This document shows, piece by piece, positions 51,967 through 64,000 of a stretch of DNA of 64,000 bases. Source of the stretch: Anagrus nilaparvatae (lineage: Eukaryota > Arthropoda > Insecta > Hymenoptera > Mymaridae); assembly GCA_022575985.1 (NCBI GenBank), contig JAKSXM010000277.1, positions 1,674,001-1,738,000 on the forward strand, written 5' to 3'. The notes beneath the pieces are model-generated. The model searched no databases, had not been told where the DNA came from, and worked only from the letters and a program-made list of their open reading frames with translations. The position numbers and the translations under genes are program-made. The stretch's first letter is position 1, and every line of letters begins with the position of its first letter.

Positions 51967-52869
51967 GATTCTGATGATTCTGGTGCTATCAAATTCTAAT
52001 GGCTTTATTTATTATTCTAATAAGTGGCTGTTTTATAATTTTTCTTCATTAAATTGACTATATATAAAATTTATAGTGCTTAGCCCTTAATTAGTTAACA
52101 ATTTTAGGCAGTAATTTAATGATTTAATTGACATTTTATTATTTATACTGCAGTTTTTTCATGAGTTGAATAACTCTAAATTCAATGTTTCAGTTCAGTT
52201 ACTTGACTGAATTTATTTATTTTTATCACATTTAGTTTATTTGTTAGAAACTGCATAGTAAAAAAACTATTTTATCTAACTATTATATTCTTATCTATTA
52301 TATGCAGCATTTGTACGTTGTAAGTGGTTACTTTCCATATTTAACTAAATTCCTCTAATGCATATGATTCTTATATTTTTACCAAGTATTTAACAAGAAT
52401 TTTTAACTATTGCATGCAATATCATAATGGATGCAGTTAATATGTAGTTATTACGTTATTACGTTATTAAGTTATTACTTAAATTCTTACTTAATGCTTA
52501 AATATATGTTTAATGTCTATCACCTAACTCAAAATTAAATTATTAATGAATGCTTAAATTAATTAATGTTTAATTTCTATCACCTAACTCAAATTTCCTT
52601 AACGCTCAGCAATCGTTATTTCCTTAACGCTCGGCATTCAGGATTTTCTTAACGCTCGGCAATCAGGAATTCCTTAACGCTCAGCAATCAGGATTTCCTT
52701 AACGCTCGGCAACTAACGCTCAGCAATCAGGATTTCCTTAACGCTCGGCAATTAACGCTCGGCAATCAGGATTTCCTTAACGGTCAGCAATCAGGATTTA
52801 CTTAACGCTCGGCAATAAGGATTTCCTTAACGCTCGGCAATAAGGATTTTCTTAACGCTCAGCAATCAG
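51967..52869 (+). repeat. Array B unit 16
   Basis: Class a spacer to about 52,590; start of the first 3,860-base higher-order repeat of units 16-19. It corresponds to units 11 and 20. Confidence 0.85.
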
Positions 52870-53901
52870 GATTCTGATATTTCTGGTGCTATTAAATTCT
52901 TCATTCATTTATTATTCTAATAAGTGGCTGTATTATAATTTTTCTTCATTAAATTGACTATATATAAAATTTTTATAGTGCTTAGCCCTTAATTAGTTAA
53001 CAATTTTAGGCAGTAATTTAATGATTTAATTGATTTTATTATTTATACTGCAGTTTACTCATGAGGAATAATATGTTGAATAACTCTAAATTCAATGTTT
53101 CAGTTCAGTTACTTGACTGAATTCATTTATTTTTATCACATTTAGTTTATGTGTTAGAAACTGCATACTAATAAAGATATTTTATCTAACTATTATATTC
53201 TTATCTATATGCAGCATTTGTACGTTGCAAGTGGTTACTTTCCATATTTAACTAAATTCCTCTAATGCATATGATTCTTATATTTTTAACAAGTATTTAA
53301 CAAGAATTTTTAACTATTGCATGCTATTACATGATATTTCATAATGGATGCAGTTAATATGTAGTTATTACGTTATTACGTTATTAAGTTATTACTTAAA
53401 TTATTACTTAATGCTTAAATAGATGTTTAATTTCTATCACCTAACTAAAAATTAAATTATTACTTAATGCTTAAATTAATTAATGTTTAATTTCTATCAT
53501 CTAACTCAAATTTCCTTAACACTCGGCATTCAGGATTTCATTAACGCTCGGCAATCAGGATTTCCTTAACGCTCGGCAATTAACGCTCGGCAATCAGGAT
53601 TTCCTTAACGCTCAGCAACCAGGATTTCCTTAACGCTCAACAATTAACGCTCGGCAATCAGGATTTCTAACAAAAATTTCCTTAACGCTCAGCAGTCAGG
53701 ATAACTAACTCAAATTTCCGTAACGCTCAGTAGTCATCATTTCCTTAACGCTCGGCAATCAGGATTTCCTTAACGCTCGGCAATTAACGCTCGGCAATTA
53801 GAATTTTCTTAACGCTAAGCAATCAGGATTTCCTTAACGCTCGGCAATAAGGATTTCCTTAACGCTCGGCAATAAGGATTTTCTTAACGCTCAGCAATCA
53901 G
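52870..53901 (+). repeat. Array B unit 17
   Basis: Class b spacer to about 53,508, like units 12 and 21: 10-base insertion, ATTGCATGCT duplication near 53,321 and TTATTACG expansion. Confidence 0.85.
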
Positions 53902-54876
53902 GATTCTGATATTTCTGGTGCTCAGAATTCTGATGGCTTCATTTATTATTATAATAAGTGGCTGTATTATAATTTTTTTTCATTAAATTGACTATATATA
54001 AAATTTATAGTGCTTAGCCCTTAATTAGTTAACAATTTTAGGCAGTAATTTAATGATTTAATTGACAATTTATTATTTATACTGCAGTTTACTCATGAGT
54101 TGAATAACTCTAAATTCAATGTTTCAGTTCAATTACTTGACTGAATTCATTTATTTTTAACCCATTATTTTATTTGTTAGAAACTGCATAGTAAAAAAAC
54201 TATTTTAACTAATTATTATATTCTTATCTATTATATGCAGCATTTGTACGTTGCAAGTGGTTACTTTCCATATCTAACTAAATTCCTCTAATGCATATGA
54301 TTCTTATATTTTTAACAAGTATTTAACAAGTATTTTTAACTATTGCATGCAATATCATAATGGATGCCGTTAATATGTAGTCATTAAGTTATTACTTAAA
54401 TTATTACATAATGCTTAAATAGTTGTTTAATTTCTATCACCTAACTCAAATTTCCTTAACGCTCAGCAATCATTATTTCCTTAACGCTCGGCAATCATTA
54501 TTTCCTTAACGCTCGGCATTCAGGATTTCCTTAACGCTCAGCAATCAGGATTTCCTTAACGTTCGGCAATCAGGATTTCTAACACAAATTTCCTTAACGC
54601 TCAGCAGTCAGGATTTCTAACTCAAATTTCCTTAACGCTCAGCAATCATCATTTCCTTAACGCTCGGCAATCAGGATTCTGATGATTCTGGTGCTATTAG
54701 GATTTCTAACAAAAATTTCCTTAACGCTCAGCAGTCAGGATAACTAACTCAAATTTCCGTAACGCTCAGCAGTCATCATTTCCTTAACGCTCGGCAATCA
54801 GGATTTCCTTAACGCTCGGCAATAAGGATTTCCTTAACGCTCGGCAATAAGGATTTTCTTAACACTCAGCAATCAG
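53902..54876 (+). repeat. Array B unit 18
   Basis: Class c spacer to about 54,448 with AACCCATT middle; a stray spacer start at 54,675 in its monomer block. It corresponds to unit 22. Confidence 0.85.
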
Positions 54877-55827
54877 GATTCTGATATTTAGGGTGCTCAG
54901 AATTCTGATGGCTTCATTTATTATTATAATAAGTGGCTGTATTATAATTTTTTTTCATTAAATTGACTATATATAAAATTTATAGTGCTTAGCCCTTAAT
55001 TAGTTAACAACTTTAGGCAGTAATTTAATGATTTAATTGACATTTTATTATTTATACTGCAGTTTACTCATGAGTTGAATAACTCTAAATTCAATGTTTC
55101 AGTTCAGTTACTTGACTGAATTAATTTATTTTTATACCATTATTTTATTTGTTAGAAACTGCATAGTAAAAAAACAATTTTAACTAACTATTATATTCTT
55201 ATCTATTATATGAGGCATTTGTACGTTGCAAGTGGTTACTTTCCATATCTAACTAAATTCCTCTAATGCATATGATTCTTATATTTTTATCAAGTATTGA
55301 ACAAGAATTTTTAACTATTGCATGCAATATCATAATGGATGCAGTTAATATGTAGTCATTAAGTTATTATTTAAATTCTTACTTAATGCTTAAATTTATG
55401 TTTAATGTCTATCACCTAACTCAAATTTCCTTAACGCTCAGCAATCATTATTTTCTTAACGCTCGGCATTCAGGATTTTCTTAACGCTCGTCAATCAGGA
55501 ATTCCTTAAAGCTCGGCTATCAGGATTTCCTTAACGCTCGGCAATCAGGATTTCCTTAACGCTCAGCAACCAGGATTTCCTTAACGCTCGGCAATTAACG
55601 CTCGGCAATCAGGAATTCCTTAACGCTCAGCAATCAGGATTTCCTTAACGTTCGGCAATCAGGATTTCTAACACAAATTTCCTTAACGCTCAGCAGTCAG
55701 GATTTCTAACTCAAATTTCCTTAACGCTCAGCAATCATCATTTCCTTAACGCTCGGCAATCAGGATTTCCTTAACGCTCGGCAATTAACGCTCGGCAATC
55801 AGGATTTCCTTAACGCTCAGCATTCAG
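54877..55827 (+). repeat. Array B unit 19
   Basis: Class c spacer (TTTAGGGTGCTC variant) to about 55,422, ATACCATT middle and one tail copy. It corresponds to unit 23. Confidence 0.85.
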
Positions 55828-56729
55828 GATTCTGATGATTCTGGTGCTATCAAATTCTAATGGCTTTATTTATTATTCTAATAAGTGGCTGTTTTATAAT
55901 TTTTCTTCATTAAATTGACTATATATAAAATTTATAGTGCTTAGCCCTTAATTAGTTAACAATTTTAGGCAGTAATTTAATGATTTAATTGACATTTTAT
56001 TATTTATACTGCAGTTTTTTCATGAGTTGAATAACTCTAAATTCAATGTTTCAGTTCAGTTACTTGACTGAATTTATTTATTTTTATCACATTTAGTTTA
56101 TTTGTTAGAAACTGCATAGTAAAAAAACTATTTTATCTAACTATTATATTCTTATCTATTATATGCAGCATTTGTACGTTGTAAGTGGTTACTTTCCATA
56201 TTTAACTAAATTCCTCTAATGCATATGATTCTTATATTTTTACCAAGTATTTAACAAGAATTTTTACTATTGCATGCAATATCATAATGGATGCAGTTAA
56301 TATGTAGTTATTACGTTATTACGTTATTAAGTTATTACTTAAATTCTTACTTAATGCTTAAATATATGTTTAATGTCTATCACCTAACTCAAAATTAAAT
56401 TATTACTTAATGCTTAAATTAATTAATGTTTAATTTCTATCACCTAACTCAAATTTCCTTAACGCTCAGCAATCGTTATTTCCTTAACGCTCGGCATTCA
56501 GGATTTTCTTAACGCTCGGCAATCAGGAATTCCTTAACGCTCAGCAATCAGGATTTCCTTAACGCTCGGCAACTAACGCTCAGCAATCAGGATTTCCTTA
56601 ACGCTCGGCAATTAACGCTCGGCAATCAGGATTTCCTTAACGGTCAGCAATCAGGATTTACTTAACGCTCGGCAATAAGGATTTCCTTAACGCTCGGCAA
56701 TAAGGATTTTCTTAACGCTCAGCAATCAG
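55828..56729 (+). repeat. Array B unit 20
   Basis: Class a spacer to about 56,450; start of the second 3,860-base higher-order repeat (units 20-23). Confidence 0.85.
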
Positions 56730-57761
56730 GATTCTGATATTTCTGGTGCTATTAAATTCTTCATTCATTTATTATTCTAATAAGTGGCTGTATTATAATT
56801 TTTCTTCATTAAATTGACTATATATAAAATTTTTATAGTGCTTAGCCCTTAATTAGTTAACAATTTTAGGCAGTAATTTAATGATTTAATTGATTTTATT
56901 ATTTATACTGCAGTTTACTCATGAGGAATAATATGTTGAATAACTCTAAATTCAATGTTTCAGTTCAGTTACTTGACTGAATTCATTTATTTTTATCACA
57001 TTTAGTTTATTTGTTAGAAACTGCATACTAATAAAGATATTTTATCTAACTATTATATTCTTATCTATATGCAGCATTTGTACGTTGCAAGTGGTTACTT
57101 TCCATATTTAACTAAATTCCTCTAATGCATATGATTCTTATATTTTTAACAAGTATTTAACAAGAATTTTTAACTATTGCATGCTATTGCATGATATTTC
57201 ATAATGGATGCAGTTAATATGTAGTTATTACGTTACTACGTTATTAAGTTATTACTTAAATTATTACTTAATGCTTAAATAGATGTTTAATTTCTATCAC
57301 CTAACTAAAAATTAAATTATTACTTAATGCTTAAATTAATTAATGTTTAATTTCTATCATCTAACTCAAATTTCCTTAACACTCGGCATTCAGGATTTCA
57401 TTAACGCTCGGCAATCAGGATTTCCTTAACGCTCGGCAATTAACGCTCGGCAATCAGGATTTCCTTAACGCTCAGCAACCAGGATTTCCTTAACGCTCAA
57501 CAATTAACGCTCGGCAATCAGGATTTCTAACAAAAATTTCCTTAACGCTCAGCAGTCAGGATAACTAACTCAAATTTCCGTAACGCTCAGTAGTCATCAT
57601 TTCCTTAACGCTCGGCAATCAGGATTTCCTTAACGCTCGGCAATTAACGCTCGGCAATTAGAATTTTCTTAACGCTAAGCAATTAGGATTTCCTTAACGC
57701 TCGGCAATAAGGATTTCCTTAACGCTCGGCAATAAGGATTTTCTTAACGCTCAGCAATCAG
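56730..57761 (+). repeat. Array B unit 21
   Basis: Class b spacer to about 57,368; duplicate of unit 17 at offset 3,860 with small changes, for example TTACTACG near 57,235. Confidence 0.85.
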
Positions 57762-58711
57762 GATTCTGATATTTCTGGTGCTCAGAATTCTGATGGCTTC
57801 ATTTATTATTATAATAAGTGGCTGTACTATAATTTTTTTTCATTAAATTGACTATATATAAAATTTATAGTGCTTAGCCCTTAATTAGTTAACAATTTTA
57901 GGCAGTAATTTAATGATTTAATTGACATTTTATTATTTATACTGCAGTTTACTCATGAGTTGAATAACTCTAAATTCAATGTTTCAGTTCAATTACTTGA
58001 CTGAATTCATTTATTTTTAACCCATTATTTTATTTGTTAGAAACTGCATAGTAAAAAAACTATTTTAACTAATTATTATATTCTTATCTATTATATGCAG
58101 CATTTGTACGTTGCAAGTGGTTACTTTCCTTATCTAACTAAATTCCTCTAATGCATATGATTCTTATATTTTTAACAAGTATTTAACAAGTATTTTTAAC
58201 TATTGCATGCAATATCATAATGGATGCAGTTAATATGTAGTCATTAAGTTATTACTTAAATTATTACATAATGCTTAAATAGTTGTTTAATTTCTATCAC
58301 CTAACTCAAATTTCCTTAACGCTCAGCAATCATTATTTCCTTAACGCTCGGCAATCAGGATTTCCTTAACGCTCAGCAATCAGGATTTCCTTAACGTTCG
58401 GCAATCAGGATTTCTAACACAAATTTCCTTAACGCTCAGCAGTCAGGATTTCTAACTCAAATTTCCTTAACGCTCAGCAATCATCATTTCCTTAACGCTC
58501 GGCAATCAGGATTCTGATGATTCTGGTGCTATTAGGATTTCTAACAAAAATTTCCTTAACGCTCAGCAGTCAGGATAACTAACTCAAATTTCCGTAACGC
58601 TCAGCAGTCATCATTTCCTTAACGCTCGGCAATCAGGATTTCCTTAACGCTCGGCAGTAAGGATTTCCTTAACGCTCGGCAATAAGGATTTTCTTAACAC
58701 TCAGCAATCAG
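57762..58711 (+). repeat. Array B unit 22
   Basis: Class c spacer to about 58,308; duplicate of unit 18. Its monomer block is 25 bases (one monomer) shorter than that of unit 18. A stray spacer start is at 58,510. Confidence 0.85.
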
Positions 58712-59598
58712 GATTCTGATATTTCTGGTGCTCAGAATTCTGATGGCTTCATTTATTATTATAATAAGTGGCTGTATTATAATTTTTTTTCATTAAATTG
58801 ACTATATATAAAATTTATAGTGCTTAGCCCTTAATTAGTTAACAATTTTAGGCAGTAATTTAATGATTTAATTGACATTTTATTATTTATACTGCAGTTT
58901 ACTCATGAGTTGAATAACTCTAAATTCAATGTTTCAGTTCAGTTACTTGACTGAATTAATTTATTTTTATACCATTATTTTATTTGTTAGAAACTGCATA
59001 GTAAAAAAACTATTTTAACTAACTATTATATTCTTATCTATTATATGCAGCATTTGTACGTTGCAAGTGGTTACTTTCCATATCTAACTAAATTCCTCTA
59101 ATGCATATGATTCTTATATTTTTATCAAGTATTTAACAAGAATTTTTAACTATTGCATGCAATATCATAATGGATGCAGTTAATATGTAGTCAATAAGTT
59201 ATTATTTAAATTCTTACTTAATGCTTAAATTTATGTTTAATGTCTATCACCTAACTCAAATTTCCTTAACGCTCAGCAATCATTATTTTCTTAACGCCCG
59301 GCATTCAGGATTTTCTTAACGCTCGTCAATCAGGAATTCCTTAAAGCTCGGCAATCAGGATTTCCTTAACGCTCGGCAATCAGGATTTCCTTAACGCTCA
59401 GCAACCAGGATTTCCTTAACGCTCGGCAATTAACGCTCGGCAATCAGGAATTCCTTAACGCTCAGCAATCAGGATTTCCTTAACGTTCGGCAATCAGGAT
59501 TTCTAACACAAATTTCCTTAACGCTCAGCAGTCAGGATTTCTAACTCAAATTTCCTTAACGCTCAGCATTCATCATTTCCTTAACGCTCGGCAATCAG
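58712..59598 (+). repeat. Array B unit 23
   Basis: Class c spacer to about 59,258, duplicate of unit 19. Its monomer block has an ACGCCCGGC variant near 59,296. Confidence 0.85.
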
Positions 59599-60574
59599 GA
59601 TTCTGATGATTCTGGTGCTATCAAATTCTAATGGCTTCATTTATTATTCTAATTAGTGGCTGTTTTATAATTTTTCTTCATTAAATTGACTATATATAAA
59701 ATTTATAGTGCTTAGCCCTTAATTAGTTAACAATTTTAGGCAGTAATTTAATGATTTAATTGACATTTTATTATTTATACTGCAGTTTTTTCATGAGTTG
59801 AATAACTCTAAATTCAATGTTTCAGTTCAATTACTTAACTGAATTCATTTATTTTTAACCCATTATTTTATTTGTTAGAAACTGCATAGTAAAAAAACTA
59901 TTTTAACTAATTATTATATTCTTATCTATTATATGCAGCATTTGTACGTTGCAAGTGGTTACTTTCCATATCTAACTAAATTCCTCTAATGCATATGATT
60001 CTTATATTTTTAACAAGTATTTAACAAGTATTTTTAACTATTGCATGCAATATCATAATGGATGCAGTTAATATGTAGTCATTAAGTTATTACTTAAATT
60101 ATTACATAATGCTTAAATAGTTGTTTAATTTCTATCACCTAACTCAAATTTCCTTAACGCTCAGCAATCATTATTTCCTTAACGCTCGGCAATCATTATT
60201 TCCTTAACGCTCGGCATTCAGGATTTCCTTAACGCTCAGCAATCAGGATTTCCTTAACGTTCGGCAATCAGGATTTCTAACACAAATTTCCTTAACGCTC
60301 AGCAGTCAGGATTTCTAACTCAAATTTCCTTAACGCTCAGCAATCATCATTTCCTTAACGCTCGGCAATCAGGATTCTGATGATTCTGGTGCTATTACGA
60401 TTTCTAACAAAAATTTCCTTTACGCTCAGCAGTCAGGATAACTAACTCAAATTTCCGTAACGCTCAGCAGTCATCATTTCCTTAACGCTCGGCAATCAGG
60501 ATTTCCTTAACGCTCGGCAATAAGGATTTCCTTAACGCTCGGCAATAAGGATTTTCTTAACGCTCAGCAATCAG
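59599..60574 (+). repeat. Array B unit 24
   Basis: Class a spacer to about 60,146 with a TTACTTAACTGAA variant and AACCCATT middle. A stray spacer start is at 60,373. It pairs with unit 26 at offset 1,863. Confidence 0.85.
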
Positions 60575-61461
60575 GATTCTGATATTTCTGGTGCTCAGAA
60601 TTCTGATGGCTTCATTTATTATTATAATAAGTGGCTGTATTATAATTTTTTTTCATTAAATTGACTATATATAAAATTTATAGTGCTTAGCCCTTAATTA
60701 GTTAACAATTTTAGGCAGTAATTTAATGATTTAATTGACATTTTATTATTTATACTGCAGTTTACTCATGAGTTGAATAACTCTAAATTCAATGTTTCAG
60801 TTCAGTTACTTGACTGAATTAATTTATTTTTATACCATTATTTTATTTGTTAGAAACTGCATAGTAAAAAAACTATTTTAACTAACTATTATATTCTTAT
60901 CTATTATATGCAGCATTTGTACGTTGCAAGTGGTTACTTTCCATATCTAACTAAATTCCTCTAATGCATATGATTCTTATATTTTTATCAAGTATTTAAC
61001 AAGAATTTTTAACTATTGCATGCAATATCATAATGGATGCAGTTAATATGTAGTCATTAAGTTATTATTTAAATTCTTACTTAATGCTTAAATTTATGTT
61101 TAATGTCTATCACCTAACTCAAATTTCCTTAACGTTCAGCAATCATTATTTTCTTAACGCTCGGCATTCAGGATTTTCTTAACGCTCGTCAATCAGGAAT
61201 TCCTTAGAGCTCGGCAATCAGGATTTCCTTAACGCTCGGCAATCAGGATTTCCTTAACGCTCAGCAACCAGGATTTCCTTAACGCTCGGCAATTAACGCT
61301 CGGCAATCAGGAATTCCTTAACGCTCAGCAATCAGGATTTCCTTAACGTTCGGCAATCAGGATTTCTAACACAAATTTCCTTAACGCTCAGCAGTCAGGA
61401 TTTCTAACTCAAATTTCCTTAACGCTCAGCATTCATCATTTCCTTAACGCTCGGCAATCAG
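60575..61461 (+). repeat. Array B unit 25
   Basis: Class c spacer to about 61,120, ATACCATT middle, like unit 23 (offset 1,863). Confidence 0.85.
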
Positions 61462-62437
61462 GATTCTGATGATTCTGGTGCTATCAAATTCTAATGGTTT
61501 CATTTATTATTCTAATTAGTGGCTGTTTTATAATTTTTCTTCATTAAATTGACTATATATAAAATTTATAGTGCTTAGCCCTTAATTAGTTAACAATTTT
61601 AGGCAGTAATTTAATGATTTAATTGACATTTTATTATTTATACTGCAGTTTTTTCATGAGTTGAATAACTCTAAATTCAATGTTTCAGTTCAATTACTTA
61701 ACTGAATTTATTTATTTTTAACCCATTATTTTATTTGTTAGAAACTGCATAGTAAAAAAACTATTTTAACTAATTATTATATTCTTATCTATTATATGCA
61801 GCATTTGTACGTTGCAAGTGGTTACTTTCCATATCTAACTAAATTCCACTAATGCATATGATTCTTATATTTTTAACAAGTATTTAACAAGTATTTTTAA
61901 CTATTGCATGCAATATCATAATGGATGCAGTTAATATGTAGTCATTAAGTTATTACTTAAATTATTACATAATGCTTAAATAGTTGTTTAATTTCTATCA
62001 CCTAACTCAAATTTCCTTAACGCTCAGCAATCATTATTTCCTTAACGCTCGGCAATCATTATTTCCTTAACGCTCGGCATTCAGGATTTCCTTAACGCTC
62101 AGCAATCAGGATTTCCTTAACGTTCGGCAATCAGGATTTCTAACACAAATTTCCTTAACGCTCAGCAGTCAGGATTTCTAACTCAAATTTCCTTAACGCT
62201 CAGCAATCATCATTTCCTTAACGCTCGGCAATCAGGATTCTGATGATTCTGGTGCTATTACGATTTCTAACAAAAATTTCCTTAACGCTCAGCAGTCAGG
62301 ATAACTAACTCAAATTTCCGTAACGCTTAGCAGTCATCATTTCCTTAACGCTCGGCAATCAGGATTTCCTTAACGCTCGGCAATAAGGATTTCCTTAACG
62401 CTCGGCAATAAGGATTTTCTTAATGCTCAGCAATCAG
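61462..62437 (+). repeat. Array B unit 26
   Basis: Class a spacer to about 62,008, duplicate of unit 24. A stray spacer start is at 62,236. The duplicated stretch ends near the next spacer start. Confidence 0.85.
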
Positions 62438-63212
62438 GATTCTGATATTTCTGGTGCTCAGAATTCTGATGGCTTCATTTATTATTCTAATAAGTGGCTG
62501 TATTATAATTTTTCTTCATTAAATTGACTATATATAAAATTTATAGTGCTTAGCCCTTAATTAGTTAACAATTTTAGGCAGTAATTTAATGATTTAATTG
62601 ACATTTTATTATTTATACTGCAGTTTACTCATGAGTTGAATAACTCTAAATTAAATGTTTCAGTTCAGTTACTTGACTGAATTTATTTATTTTTATCACA
62701 TTTAATTTATTTGCTAGAAACTGCATAGTAAAAAAATTATTTTATCTAACTATTATATTCTTATCTATTATATGCAGTATTTGTACGTTGTAAGTGGTTA
62801 CTTTCCATATTTAACTAAATTCCTCTAATGCATATGATTCTTATATTTTTACCAAGTATTTAACAAGAATTTTTAACTATTGCATGCAATATCATAATGG
62901 ATGCAGTTAATATGTAGTTATTACGTTATTACGTTATTAAGTTATTACTTAAATTCTTACTTAATGCTTAAATATATGTTTAATGTCTATCACCTAACTC
63001 AAAATTAGATTATTACTTAATGCTTAAATTAATTAATGTTTAATTTCTATCACCTAACTCGAATTTCCTTAACGCTCGGCATTCAGGAATTCCTTAACGC
63101 TCAGCAATCAGGATTTCTAACACAAATTTCCTTAACGCTCAGCAGTCAGGATTTCTAACTCAAATTTCCTTAACGCTCAGCAATCATCATTTTCTTAACG
63201 CTCGGCAATCAG
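62438..63212 (+). repeat. Array B unit 27
   Basis: Class c spacer to about 63,060. From here the array leaves the 1,863-base repeat and resembles units 14-15. Its monomer block is short. Confidence 0.85.
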
Positions 63213-64000
63213 GATTCTGATGATTCTGGTGCTATCAAATTCTAATGGCTTCATTTATTATTCTAATTAGTGGCTGTTTTATAATTTTTCTTCATTAAAT
63301 TGACTATATATAAAATTTATAGTGCTTAGCCCTTAATAAGTTAACAATTTTAGGCAGTAATTTAATGATTTAATTAACATTTTATTATTTATACTGCAGT
63401 TTACTCATGAGTTGAATAACTCTAAATTAAATGTTTTTTTTAGTTCAGTTACTTGACTGAATTTATTTATTTTTATCACATTTAGTTTATTTGCTAGAAA
63501 CTGCATAGTAAAAAAATTATTTTATCTAACTATTATATTCTTATCTATTATATGCAGTATTTGTACGTTGTAAGTGGTTACTTTCCATATTTAACTAAAT
63601 TCCTCTAATGCATATGATTCTTATATTTTTACCAAGTATTTAACAAGAATTTTTAACTATTGCATGCAATATCATAATGGATGCAGTTAATATGTAGTCA
63701 TTAAGTTATTATTTAAATTCTTACTTAATGCTTGAATTTATGTTTAATGTCTATCACCTAACTCAAAATTAAATTATTACTTAATGCTTAAATTAATTAA
63801 TGTTTAATTTCTATCACCTAACTCAAATTTCCTTAACGCTCAGCAATCATTATTTCCTTAACGCTCGGCATTCAGGATTTCCTTAACGCTCGTCAATCAG
63901 GAATTCCTTAAAGCTCGGCAATCAGGATTTCCTTAACGCTCAGCAACCAGGATTTCCTTAACGCTCGGCAATTAACGCTCGGCAATCAGGAATTCCTTAA
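63213..64000 (+). repeat. Array B unit 28, cut by window end
   Basis: Class a spacer to about 63,825, like unit 15, but with an extended T run (ATGTTTTTTTTAG) near 63,433. The following monomer block runs out of the window. Confidence 0.85.

Larger units (their letters stand above)
38979..64000. repeat. Satellite array B (composite higher-order repeat)
   Basis: Composite units made of an AT-rich spacer (about 450-640 bases) and a run of 25-base monomers (AGGATTTCCTTAACG followed by CTCGGCAATC or CTCAGCAATC). A 14-base short monomer, AATTAACGCTCGGC, lacks 11 bases. I count 28 spacers. Three start classes occur: (a) TGATGATTCTGG...CTATCAAATTC, (b) TGATATTTCTGG...CTATTAAATT, (c) TGATATTTCTGG...CTCAGAATTC. 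Each full spacer holds CTGCAG, a GAGTT/AACTC hairpin with loop GAAT, a TTCAGT/ACTGAA hairpin and the 12-base palindrome ATTGCATGCAAT. Higher-order periods are about 3,860 and 1,863 bases. No reading frame survives. The array runs past the window end. Confidence 0.95.

Noticed and set aside
38979..64000. Open frames in the B spacers or monomers
   Set aside because: Stops occur in all frames at short intervals, ATG-initiated stretches are short, and copies differ by indels that would shift frame.
1..64000. CENP-B box in either monomer
   Set aside because: I looked for the TTCG...A..CGGG pattern in both monomers and spacers; neither has it. CTCGGC in B lacks the rest.
38979..64000. Telomere repeat or subtelomeric marker
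   Set aside because: No run of TTAGG, TTAGGG, TTTAGGG or similar is present; the TTAGGC-like pieces in B (TTTTAGGCAG) are single.
1..64000. rRNA, tRNA or promoter-like signals
   Set aside because: No cloverleaf, A/B box pair or conserved rRNA segment was found; TATA-like strings are uninformative at this base composition.

Overview
The window contains no gene that I can support. It is two different satellite DNA arrays that meet at a single point near 38,979. Long megasatellite-like arrays of this kind, with higher-order periodicity, short monomers, AT-rich spacers and repeated segmental duplications, are typical of eukaryotic heterochromatin (centromeric, pericentromeric, subtelomeric or sex-chromosome). 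I cannot name the lineage: no coding sequence, rRNA, tRNA or telomere repeat is present to anchor it. I see none of the signatures of a bacterial or viral region, and stop codons recur in every frame because the monomers are 25 or 27 bases long.

Array A (1 to about 38,978) is built from a short monomer with core CAGCATTATRCTGAG and one of two linkers, giving 25-base (linker AAATCC type) and 27-base (AAAAATACT or AAAAATTCT type) forms, roughly 1,300 copies by my estimate. It is interrupted by 15 copies of a roughly 99-base AT-rich element (called S here) and by four long inserts (L1 to L4, 593 to 671 bases), each of which is an AT-rich core flanked by two direct S copies. S always sits just downstream of one signature monomer containing GAAGAAAAAGACTCC. 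Two such sites, near 32,097 and 33,877, have the signature but no S. Two further places, near 3,725 and 19,825, look like scars where S was removed. The S/L relationship resembles that of solo and full elements with direct terminal repeats, but nothing shows a transposase or target duplication, and unequal recombination explains it equally well.

Array A also has nested large duplications that I could measure by markers: a 3,451-base tandem pair (20,810-24,261 and 24,261-27,712), a 16,179 to 16,229-base offset pair (about 3,760-7,570 and 19,930-23,800), a 6,916-base offset pair (about 9,675-12,765 and 16,591-19,681), and a 19,936-base offset pair (about 7,571-8,940 and 27,507-28,880). The copies differ by whole-monomer insertions or deletions (50, 77, 79, 256 bases). 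The right part of the array, from about 34,300, is more irregular.

Array B (about 38,980 to the window end) has composite units of roughly 0.55 to 1.2 kb: a spacer of about 450 to 640 bases, AT-rich, with a PstI-type CTGCAG and several palindromes, followed by a block of 25-base monomers (AGGATTTCCTTAACG then CTCGGCAATC or CTCAGCAATC, with a 14-base short form). There are 28 spacers, one of them badly truncated. Units form higher-order repeats with periods of about 3,860 and 1,863 bases. The monomers of B carry CpG dinucleotides while those of A carry almost none; in A, CpG is concentrated in S and L. The spacers of A and B share one stretch of about 50 bases in the same orientation, which suggests the two satellites are related or exchanged sequence.
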